Origin: a virus
IMG/VR virus record: IMGVR_UViG_3300013306_000043
Span: 1-32,464 of that record
Reading direction: 5' to 3' (one strand)
DNA: 32,464 nt
This document shows, one piece after another, positions 20,481 to 26,630 of the stretch (positions within the stretch are counted from its first letter, which is position 1; each line of letters begins with the position of its first letter). Both the position numbers and the translations under genes were made by a program. The notes beneath the pieces were generated by a model. It was not told where the DNA came from. It was given only the letters and a program-made list of their open reading frames with translations, and ran no database searches.

Positions 20481-20662
20481 TCGGCTGGACGATAGCTGCG
20501 GTGCTCTATGTAATATTCACGGCAGTCCTCACGGTTACCGTGAACATCCTGCGCGGCTGCTGGTGGAAGGCGCTCGGTATTGTGCTCGGGGTGCAGGCGG
20601 GGGCCTTCGTCTTCTACGTCTTGATTGCTGTGGCATTTGTAGCCATCAAGCGCGGCGTTTGA
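20477..20662 (+). CDS. Small membrane protein, two membrane segments
   Basis: 61 residues. Hydrophobic segments at 2-22 (IGWTIAAVLYVIFTAVLTVT) and 33-56 (ALGIVLGVQAGAFVFYVLIA and following), short loop with Arg-Gly-Cys-Trp-Trp-Lys between. Last gene of the early operon before the regulatory stretch. It resembles holin-sized or superinfection-exclusion-type membrane proteins, but no specific family is recognised. Confidence 0.6.
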   Translation: MIGWTIAAVLYVIFTAVLTVTVNILRGCWWKALGIVLGVQAGAFVFYVLIAVAFVAIKRGV

Positions 20663-20694
20663 AACGAAGTGTAACTCTTACGAATTTAGGTGTT
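20661..20694 (-). promoter_or_regulatory. Operator-like motif, copies 10 and 11, overlapping a promoter
   Basis: GAAACGAAGTGTAAC (20661-20675) and ACGAATTTAGGTGTT (20680-20694, 12 of 15 matches) are two imperfect copies in the same reverse orientation. The second covers the -35 box at 20693, so binding would block that promoter. Confidence 0.5.
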
Positions 20695-20722
20695 GACTTT
20701 GATACGCGGTTGAACTTACAAT
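20693..20722 (+). promoter_or_regulatory. Promoter (TTGACT - 18 bp - TACAAT)
   Basis: The -35 box TTGACT is at 20693-20698 and the -10 box TACAAT at 20717-20722. Expected start is near 20729. It follows the end of the early operon and is overlapped by operator-like copy 11. Confidence 0.6.
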
Positions 20723-20728
20723 TGAGTT

Positions 20729-20918
20729 GTAGCGAAAGAGCCTCCAGGAATGGGGGCTCTTCGTGAATCGGCGCGTACTCGCGTCAAGCCCCGGCGATTG
20801 CCTCCGTATGGTGGACGGCCGGCTGTGCATCGCCGAGAGGTGACGCGGGGTCCACACGCAGCAATCCCCACAAAAGTGCCGCCTTGCCATTAGGCCCGGA
20901 CTAAACCCCGGGCCTTTT
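20729..20918 (+). ncRNA. Possible short structured transcript (about 190 nt)
   Basis: The region from the predicted start near 20729 to the terminator at 20918 has a 10-bp hairpin at its 5' end (20736-20745 with 20752-20761, loop AGGAAT) and an intrinsic terminator at its 3' end. It may be a small RNA or a leader that is terminated early. A 26-codon frame (GTG 20763 to TGA 20843, beginning MNRRVLASSPGDC) lies inside; the hairpin would cover its ribosome site. RNA existence is inferred from the promoter and terminator only. Confidence 0.4.
20892..20918 (+). terminator. Intrinsic terminator
   Basis: GGCCCGG (20893-20899) pairs with CCGGGCC (20908-20914), loop 8 nt, followed by TTTT (20915-20918); A20892 can also pair with T20915. 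It closes the short transcript from the promoter at 20693 and separates early from later genes. Confidence 0.75.
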
Positions 20919-20946
20919 GTGCGTCCACCTAACGATCGGGGTTGCC

Positions 20947-21189
20947 GTGAGCCTTGCTGTGGTGTCGCCGGCCCCGATCCTGAACCACGCCGACCGTTGC
21001 GACCGTTGCGGTTCACGCGCGTACGTGTGGACAATCCTCACGTTCCCGTCCAGTGCGACGGGTGAGCTGCTGTTCTGTAGGCACCACTGGCTGAAGCACC
21101 GCGACAAGGTCCAGCCGTTCGTGTCCGTCATCGTTGATGAATCACGCCAACTGTTCAAGCATGTCGAAGACGATAGGGGTGTCCGGTGA
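20947..21189 (+). CDS. DUF7455-like zinc-binding protein
   Basis: 80 residues from GTG 20947, with CGGGG 6 nt upstream; the TTG at 20917 lies in the terminator tail and is rejected. The core ADRCDRCGSRAYVWTILTFP, SSATGELLFCRHHWLKH and IVDESRQL match the small DUF7455-type proteins encoded by many actinobacteria and their phages (C-x2-C plus C-x-H-H zinc site). Function is unknown. Its presence supports an actinobacterial host. It overlaps the next gene through GTGA. Confidence 0.7.
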   Translation: MSLAVVSPAPILNHADRCDRCGSRAYVWTILTFPSSATGELLFCRHHWLKHRDKVQPFVSVIVDESRQLFKHVEDDRGVR

Positions 21190-21374
21190 AGCGCTACACT
21201 CACACGCCGGCTCACCCGGATGTGGTCGCTGGCCTGAATGACGCCGCGGTCCTCTCCCAGCTCGCGGAACGGGTTGACGTGCTGATCCCCGAACCAAGGA
21301 CGCACACCGCACAGCAAGCCCTCATCGAAGCCCACGCCGTGCTGGTCGCGGCTGTGAAGGCGCTGACCCCGTGA
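21186..21374 (+). CDS. Small protein (62 residues)
   Basis: GTG 21186 overlaps the previous stop (GTGA). Product MKRYTHTPAHPDVVAGLNDA... has an Ala/Leu-rich helical end (TAQQALIEAHAVLVAAVKAL). No family recognised. Its stop overlaps the next GTG. Confidence 0.5.
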   Translation: MKRYTHTPAHPDVVAGLNDAAVLSQLAERVDVLIPEPRTHTAQQALIEAHAVLVAAVKALTP

Positions 21375-21577
21375 GGGCCAAGCATGCCCGGCAGATCCGA
21401 GGCGGGCTCTACTACGGGCACAACATAGCCTCGCAGATGCACGAGTTCCCGGCACTAAAGAACTTCCTGTGGGAGTGCTTCCGTGATTGGGATAGCCGTG
21501 CCAGTGACCTCCAGATTCGGGCCGCGTTCCACGCGATCCGACGAGAACGTATCCGCAGAGGCGAACTCACCCCCTAG
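21371..21577 (+). CDS. Small basic protein (68 residues)
   Basis: GTG 21371 overlaps the previous stop (GTGA). Basic product (MRAKHARQIRGGLYYGHNIA...) with a helical, Arg-rich end (RAAFHAIRRERIRRGE) suggesting nucleic-acid binding. Unrecognised. A 439-bp stretch without a convincing gene follows. Confidence 0.5.
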   Translation: MRAKHARQIRGGLYYGHNIASQMHEFPALKNFLWECFRDWDSRASDLQIRAAFHAIRRERIRRGELTP

Positions 21578-21579
21578 AT

Positions 21580-21683
21580 TTGGTGCGCTGGTCAACACGA
21601 TATGAGCCGCGATGCGACCGTACGGGTATTCCGCGCTTTCGTGAAGCACACTCCGCTGCTTCGGAACGCTGCCAGCGCACCAA
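21580..21683. repeat. 12-bp inverted repeat enclosing 80 nt
   Basis: TTGGTGCGCTGG (21580-21591) and CCAGCGCACCAA (21672-21683) are perfect complements. Inside, GAAGCA-N8-TGCTTC can form a further stem. As RNA this would be a closed multi-branch structure of 104 nt starting 2 nt after a stop codon. Confidence 0.5.
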
Positions 21684-21861
21684 CAAACCCCAGTCGCTTC
21701 GGCGTCTGGCCGCAGTGCATGTCACCTGGCCGTGCACTCGCATAGTGGGCAAGCCATTGCCCCCAAGTCGCACCCATGCGGCAAATGGCAACGCCCTCCC
21801 CGGGCTCATAAAACGATCCTGGGGCTCGGGCGAATCGTGGTGGGATTTGCCAATCCCCTAA

Positions 21862-21882
21862 CTGACCGTACGGCACGGTCAG
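21862..21882 (+). terminator. Hairpin, possible terminator
   Basis: CTGACCGT pairs perfectly with ACGGTCAG across ACGGC. No T-run follows (GCCACGCCCC), so termination is uncertain. Confidence 0.35.
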
Positions 21883-22016
21883 CCACGCCCCTTACGTCCT
21901 TGGAACGTCACGCAACCATGCCGCCCAAGAGACCCCAACCGCACCTTATCGCCCCAGTTCAGCGGAACCACAAAGAACGGGCACCCTTTCACCACCGTAA
22001 GCAGACGGGACACATC

Positions 22017-23261
22017 ATGACGCGCTGTAAATATGGGGCTGTTGCCACACCGAACGCCGAGGCGATGACCTCCAGGCAGGCCGCGAAGCACACCGGGATC
22101 AGCAAGTCACAGATCAACGACCACCGTGCCGGGAAATGCGTGTGCGACCGCGTCGCCGTAGTCACCACTGGCGGCGAGTCTGAGACGCATGACGCGAACG
22201 GTGACCACTACACCCGGTTCAGTCACGAGCCGTGGGGCCATGACGACTACCGGGCATTCATCGCCTCCAAGGGGCAGGACCCGGACAAGGTCACGTTCAC
22301 GTGGGGTTGGACGTCGAACCCTGCTGGCGGCTTCTGGAATAAGCTAAATAACGTCCGCCCTGTTGCTGGTTTGGATGACAACCCTGAACAAGTGGACCTC
22401 CCGGCCCTGTACGCTGCGGCACGTCATGCGACACCGAAGTCGACGCCGCCCTATCAGGACCGCGCGACGGTCATTGTGTGGGCTGATCCGCAGATCGGTA
22501 AGACCGGTTCACGCGGCGGCACGGCTGAGCTGATCGAACGCTCCACCATTATCCGTAAGAAACTGGATGAGCTTCTGACAGATCGGAACCCCTCGGCAAT
22601 CCTCCTGGCTGATGCTGGTGACGGGATCGAGGGGTTCGAGTCCGGTGGCAACCCCATGTTCACGAACGACCTCAGCCTGTCGGGCCAGCTCGACACTTAC
22701 GGCACTGAACTGTTCGAGTACATCAACCTCGCTCACAAGCACGCCGAAGTAACCGTCGCAGGCATCCCGTCGAACCACGCTGCGTGGCGGTGCGGCAAAC
22801 AGAACCTCGGGCGCCCCAGCGATGACCTCGGCCTGTTCATGCACAAGCAGGTCCAGAAGGTCACCGACGCCGCCAACATGGACGTCTCATGGGTGCGGCC
22901 TGCCGAGTATGACGAGTCCGTCGCTGTGGATTTCTACGGCACCCGCGTGGGGCTCGTGCATGGTAACCAGTTCGGCCCGGGTCAGGCTGTGACGTGGTGG
23001 CAGAAGCAGGCCTTCGGTGCACAAGCAGCGGCTACGGCTGACGTGCTCGTCCACGGTCACTACCACTCCTTCAGCGCCTCCGTCGCGGGCCGTAACCCCG
23101 TCAGCGGGCGTCAACGGTACTGCCTCGGCGCCCCCACGTTGGATAACGGCTCTGACTGGTTCCGCCAAGTCCAGGGCCGCGACTCCGACCCGGGCCTCAT
23201 GGTCTTCGACGTCACCGAAGCAGGGTTCGACCTGTCCTCGCTGACGATCCTCACCGCGTGA
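22017..23261 (+). CDS. Metallophosphoesterase with N-terminal HTH-like segment
   Basis: 414 residues from ATG 22017; the frame is open further left but that part lies in the structured gap and is not expected to be coding. Residues 18-42 (SRQAAKHTGISKSQINDHRA) resemble a helix-turn-helix. The calcineurin-like phosphoesterase motifs follow: VWADPQIGK (Asp157), LADAGDGI (Gly-Asp at 201-202), GIPSNHAAW (Asn253-His254), LVHGN (His315) and VHGHYH (346-350). It would bind two metal ions and hydrolyse a phosphodiester, perhaps nucleic acid. Many actinophages carry such a gene near the terminase, where a role in DNA processing is suspected but not established. Confidence 0.8.
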   Translation: MTRCKYGAVATPNAEAMTSRQAAKHTGISKSQINDHRAGKCVCDRVAVVTTGGESETHDANGDHYTRFSHEPWGHDDYRAFIASKGQDPDKVTFTWGWTSNPAGGFWNKLNNVRPVAGLDDNPEQVDLPALYAAARHATPKSTPPYQDRATVIVWADPQIGKTGSRGGTAELIERSTIIRKKLDELLTDRNPSAILLADAGDGIEGFESGGNPMFTNDLSLSGQLDTYGTELFEYINLAHKHAEVTVAGIPSNHAAWRCGKQNLGRPSDDLGLFMHKQVQKVTDAANMDVSWVRPAEYDESVAVDFYGTRVGLVHGNQFGPGQAVTWWQKQAFGAQAAATADVLVHGHYHSFSASVAGRNPVSGRQRYCLGAPTLDNGSDWFRQVQGRDSDPGLMVFDVTEAGFDLSSLTILTA

Positions 23262-23323
23262 CGTACCTGCTGCTTGGGTGCTGGGTGCTGTTCTGCATCT
23301 CCTGCATAACCAGTAACGGCTGA
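23258..23323 (+). CDS. Possible 21-residue hydrophobic peptide
   Basis: GTG 23258 overlaps the metallophosphoesterase stop (GTGA), the junction type used by most genes here. The product (MTYLLLGCWVLFCISCITSNG) is one membrane segment with three Cys. No ribosome site is clear. It could be a genuine micro-membrane protein or chance. Confidence 0.3.
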   Translation: MTYLLLGCWVLFCISCITSNG

Positions 23324-23360
23324 CCCAACAGAATCACCCTTCACAGACTAGGAGCATCGC

Positions 23361-24320
23361 ATGGCACTCCCGCCCGGCATCACCACATGCGCTGTCACCT
23401 TCAACCCGCCAGAGAGCTTCGCCGGCACCACCGGCACAGCAACACTCACCATCCGCCCATCCCAGACCATCATCTGGGCTGCGACCAACACACAACTCGG
23501 GACGTTCACCGACACCGCAACCGCCGACACCGGCACCGGCTCGATCAGCCTCCCCCACGTCGATCAGGCCGGGTTCGTGGACACGACCGGGGCGGCAGTC
23601 AAGAACTGGTACTACACCGCGAGCATCCTGTGGCGGGTCGGGCAGGAAATGCGGTCCACGACCGTCACGTTCCAGATCCTCGCCGGGCAAACCAGTGTCG
23701 CGTTGGAGTCCATCCCGACCGGTGTCAAAGCCGCGCCCGTCACCGTCGCGTCAGCGCCCGTCACCTCCGTGAACGGCATGACCGGGGCCGTCGCGATCCC
23801 CAACTACGAGATGCGCGGCACCGGCACCCCCGAGGCCGCCGTCACCGCGAACCCCGGCACGTACTACACGGACACCGCAGGCACCAACGGGGCCGTGCGC
23901 TGGATCAAAACATCCGGCACGGGCAACACGGGTTGGACCGTGCAATACGGCGACACCGGCGTCCGCAACATCGACAACCTAATCACAGGGTCAGGCGTCG
24001 TCTCCAAGAGCGGCCCAGACGTAATGACGTTGCGGCGTGTGGGGCAGCAAGTCGAACTGACCCTTCCCGGCTACAACCTGTCAGCCATCACAGCGGTCTA
24101 CGGCGTCAAAGTGATGGATTGGCCGCAGGGATTCACCCCTCTCGTTGGCCCGCACTACTACCCGTCCATCAATAGCAATGGTGACTACAACGGGTTCATC
24201 AACGTCCACGACACCGGCCTATACATCATGGTGAAAGCCGTAAACCAGGGCGATCGGGCGGTGGCTACGTGGTTCACCGCCGACCCGTGGCCGACCACAC
24301 TGCCCGGCGCAACGGCTTAG
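23361..24320 (+). CDS. Receptor-binding / minor tail-like protein, relative of the 5547 gene
   Basis: 319 residues, with AGGAG before ATG 23361. Residues 1-145 resemble the N-terminus of the 611-residue protein at 5547 (TFNPPESFAGT..., IIWAATN, VDQAGFVDTTG, PVTSVNGMTGAVAIP). Residues 150-205 contain GTGTPEAAVTANPGTYYTDT and RWIKTSGTGNTGW, a stretch found in many phage tail or receptor-binding proteins. The C-terminal 115 residues form a separate beta domain. A surface-binding role is inferred. It is unusual to find it upstream of the terminase, far from the tail operon. Confidence 0.6.
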   Translation: MALPPGITTCAVTFNPPESFAGTTGTATLTIRPSQTIIWAATNTQLGTFTDTATADTGTGSISLPHVDQAGFVDTTGAAVKNWYYTASILWRVGQEMRSTTVTFQILAGQTSVALESIPTGVKAAPVTVASAPVTSVNGMTGAVAIPNYEMRGTGTPEAAVTANPGTYYTDTAGTNGAVRWIKTSGTGNTGWTVQYGDTGVRNIDNLITGSGVVSKSGPDVMTLRRVGQQVELTLPGYNLSAITAVYGVKVMDWPQGFTPLVGPHYYPSINSNGDYNGFINVHDTGLYIMVKAVNQGDRAVATWFTADPWPTTLPGATA

Positions 24321-24328
24321 GAGACGGC

Positions 24329-24796
24329 ATGCTCACTGGTCAGGTTGGGTGCGTTGTTGATAGCCGCGGGTGGATGGGCAAAGCCATTGAACGCGTCACG
24401 GGCAGCAGGGCGCATCACACCATCGTTGCTATCAGTGACCATGAGTGCATCAGCGCCGAGCCTGGTGGATCGCGCCGCCGCCCCATCAGCTACTTCGAGA
24501 ACATCGTCTGGTCACGCTACAACCACAGCGACGACATGGCCCACCACATCGCAGGCCTAGCCGACATGGACACCGGCATCAGATACGACTACCTGTCATT
24601 CATCGCGCTCGGTGTGCACTTCCTCACAGGCTGGCGCATACCCGACAAGGTAGCTGCCTGGCTCGACAACCGCGGCCCCACCACGTGTTCACAGCTAGTC
24701 GAAAACATCTACCGAGACGCCAAGGTAGACCGCCCAACCACGACCGTCGTCTGCCCCGGCGACTGGCTCAACTACATCCAAACCCACCACATGTAA
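24329..24796 (+). CDS. Permuted papain-fold (NlpC/P60-like, YiiX-type) protein
   Basis: 155 residues from ATG 24329 with AGGAG upstream; the longer frame from 24269 lies inside the previous gene. The order of motifs is His first (GKAIERVTGSRAHHTIVAIS, His48/49) and Cys late (GPTTCSQLVENIY, Cys near 122), as in circularly permuted NlpC/P60 or LRAT/YiiX-type proteins. These hydrolyse amide or thioester bonds, sometimes in cell-wall peptides. No signal peptide is present. It is next to a receptor-binding-like protein, so a virion-associated wall-modifying role is possible but unproven. Confidence 0.6.
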   Translation: MLTGQVGCVVDSRGWMGKAIERVTGSRAHHTIVAISDHECISAEPGGSRRRPISYFENIVWSRYNHSDDMAHHIAGLADMDTGIRYDYLSFIALGVHFLTGWRIPDKVAAWLDNRGPTTCSQLVENIYRDAKVDRPTTTVVCPGDWLNYIQTHHM

Positions 24797-24821
24797 GCCC
24801 GTAGCATCCAGGAGGTGCAGG

Positions 24822-25355
24822 GTGGCTCCCAGACTTCCGAAAATGACCGAGGCTGACAAGGACGAGATCCGACAGCTCCACAAACAAGGCAAGACCCAGC
24901 GCCAGATCGCCGAGGCAACAGGTAGACCGCATGGGTCGATCTCGACGTTTTGCGCCCGTGACGGGTTGAAGTTCGACGGGACCACAACCGAGGCGGCGAC
25001 CGCACGCAGGGTCCTCGACGCCAAAGAGCGCGTGTCGCTGTTGCGGCTTGAACTGATCGCCGTGCAGGAACACCGCGTCGCCGAAATCAGGGCCGTGCAG
25101 AACGGCACCAAACGCTGGAAAACGGTGCTCCGCGGGACCGGCGCGTCCGAGGGTGAGGCGGAACTGTCCTTCATCCCCCCGAACGACTACGCCCGCGAAC
25201 AATCCGCCGCGTCCCAGGCGTCCACGGCGATCAAGAACTACGCCCCTCTCCAGACCGAGAACACCGAAGCCGCGAAGTCCATGGCAGACAAGGTCATTGA
25301 AGCCCTCGGCATGACCAAGGACGGGGAAACCAATGACGGAGCCTATCAGCCCTAA
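24822..25355 (+). CDS. terS: Terminase small subunit
   Basis: 177 residues from GTG 24822, with GGAGG 6 nt upstream. Residues 8-50 are a helix-turn-helix (EADKDEIRQLHKQGKTQRQI followed by AEATGRPHGSISTFCARDG), followed by a long helical oligomerisation region (TARRVLDAKERVSLLRLELI and following). The C-terminus is less ordered. Small terminases bind the packaging site on phage DNA as a ring and hand it to the large subunit. The large subunit gene overlaps its end by 23 bp, which supports the call. The packaging site (cos or pac) is expected nearby, but I cannot locate it from sequence. Confidence 0.8.
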   Translation: MAPRLPKMTEADKDEIRQLHKQGKTQRQIAEATGRPHGSISTFCARDGLKFDGTTTEAATARRVLDAKERVSLLRLELIAVQEHRVAEIRAVQNGTKRWKTVLRGTGASEGEAELSFIPPNDYAREQSAASQASTAIKNYAPLQTENTEAAKSMADKVIEALGMTKDGETNDGAYQP

Positions 25356-26610
25356 GCAACGCGCCTACATGGTCGGCTCAACCGCTGAAATCAACGTCTG
25401 CGACGGGGCTATCAGCTCGGGCAAGACCATCATCACGTTGCTCCGGTGGCTGCTGTTCATCCGCAACGCGCCCCGCACGGGTGAGCTGATCATGGTCGGC
25501 AGGACCCGGGATGCGATCTGGCGTAACCTCATCGCCCCGCTCCAGACCGAGGAACTGTACGGCGAAATGGCCCTCGGTGTCATCGGCAACCACGGCGCCC
25601 CCACCGTGTCGATCTTCGGGCAGAAGGTCCACCTAATCGGCGCGTCCGACGTGAAAGCTGAGAAAACCATTCGTGGTATGACGGTGCGCGGCGCCTACGT
25701 GGACGAGATCACCACCATCCCGGAAGAGTTCTTCACCCAGCTCCTGGGCCGTATGCGTGTGCGCGGCGCCAAACTCTTCGGCTCCACTAACCCGGACAAC
25801 CCGGCGCACTGGTTCAAAACGAAGTTCCTGGACCGCATCGGCCCCGGCGAGGACCAGCTCCGCAACTGGCGGCACTGGAAGTTCCTCATGGGCGACAACC
25901 CCTCACTCCCGCCCGGGTATGAGGAGGCGCGCCGGCAGGAGTTCACCGGGCTCTGGTTTAAGCGGTTCATCCTCGGTGAGTGGGTCGCCGCCGAGGGCGC
26001 GGTGTTCCCCATGTGGGACCCCGACAAACACGTCGTCCCGTGGGGCGAACTGCCGCACATGTCCCGCCTGCTCTGTGTGGGGCTCGACTATGGCACGAAC
26101 AACCCCACAGCGGCCCTCATGCTCGGACTCTCCCGGGAACTGGACGGCAAGGGCAACCTCGAACGCCAGCGCCTCTACCTCATTGACGAGTGGGGCACGG
26201 TGAAGGGCCACGGCCTGGACGACGTCGAACTTAGCCGGCGCCTGCGGGGCTGGATGGACGAACGTCACCTCCCGAACCAGACCCTCGACCCGGAATGGAC
26301 GATCGCGGACCCGTCTGCGGCGTCGTTCAAGGTCCGTTTGCACATGGACGGCATCAACAACCTCGTCAACGCCGACAATGACGTCGAATACGGACTCAAA
26401 ACCATGGCGTCCCTCATCGCCAACGGCAACCTCCTCGTCTCCGACCGGTGCAAAGGGTTCATCACCGAAATCGCCGGATACGCGTGGGACGAGAAGAAAG
26501 CCCTCGAAGGCAAAGACCTGCCCGTGAAGGTCGCCGACCACTACATGGACGCCGCCCGCTACTGCGTGACCACCACCGAAAACCAGTGGGCGGACCTGCT
26601 CACCACCTAA
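25333..26610 (+). CDS. terL: Terminase large subunit
   Basis: 425 residues from ATG 25333. The ATPase half has Walker A GAISSGKT (25-32), Walker B AYVDE (121-125) and the coupling motif GSTNP (150-154). The nuclease half has VGLDYGTNN (Asp252), WTIADPSAASF and VADHYMDAARYC, the three acidic positions expected in the RNase H-like nuclease. It powers DNA translocation into the prohead and cuts the concatemer. At 425 residues it is compact but within the family range. The start lies inside the small-subunit gene in another frame. Confidence 0.93.
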   Translation: MTEPISPKQRAYMVGSTAEINVCDGAISSGKTIITLLRWLLFIRNAPRTGELIMVGRTRDAIWRNLIAPLQTEELYGEMALGVIGNHGAPTVSIFGQKVHLIGASDVKAEKTIRGMTVRGAYVDEITTIPEEFFTQLLGRMRVRGAKLFGSTNPDNPAHWFKTKFLDRIGPGEDQLRNWRHWKFLMGDNPSLPPGYEEARRQEFTGLWFKRFILGEWVAAEGAVFPMWDPDKHVVPWGELPHMSRLLCVGLDYGTNNPTAALMLGLSRELDGKGNLERQRLYLIDEWGTVKGHGLDDVELSRRLRGWMDERHLPNQTLDPEWTIADPSAASFKVRLHMDGINNLVNADNDVEYGLKTMASLIANGNLLVSDRCKGFITEIAGYAWDEKKALEGKDLPVKVADHYMDAARYCVTTTENQWADLLTT

Positions 26611-26630
26611 ACGATCTGGAAGGGGCCACC

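Larger units (their letters stand above)
21578..22016. other. Structured stretch without a convincing gene
   Basis: In an otherwise tightly packed genome this gap is unusual. It contains a 12-bp perfect inverted repeat enclosing 80 nt (21580-21591 with 21672-21683), competing helices around GGCAAAT (21780-21786), a GGGAT-N6-ATCCC hairpin (21842-21857) and an 8-bp hairpin CTGACCGT-N5-ACGGTCAG (21862-21882). Two open frames exist, a 93-codon one at 21580-21861 (+) and a 94-codon one at 21592-21876 (-). Neither has a ribosome site, consistent G/C third positions or a recognisable product. It may be a structured RNA, the leader of the late genes, or a packaging region. Confidence 0.4.

Noticed and set aside
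20464-20766. 100-codon plus-strand frame across the end of the early operon
   Set aside because: It runs out of frame through the small membrane protein gene, the operator copies and the promoter; the product is unlike a protein.
21780-21852. tRNA-like segment: 7-bp outer stem GGCAAAT/ATTTGCC with a CTCATAA loop-like stretch, 73 nt
   Set aside because: The anticodon stem, D stem and T stem do not pair and there is no TTCRA T-loop, so it is not a tRNA. The outer pairing is kept only as part of the structured gap.
21592-21876. 94-codon minus-strand frame in the structured gap
   Set aside because: It would be an isolated leftward gene among rightward ones, lacks a ribosome site and has no consistent third-position bias; kept only as a remark in the gap entry.
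22631-22643. T-loop-like GGGGTTCGAGTCC on the plus strand
   Set aside because: It lies in the coding sequence of the metallophosphoesterase and has no surrounding cloverleaf.
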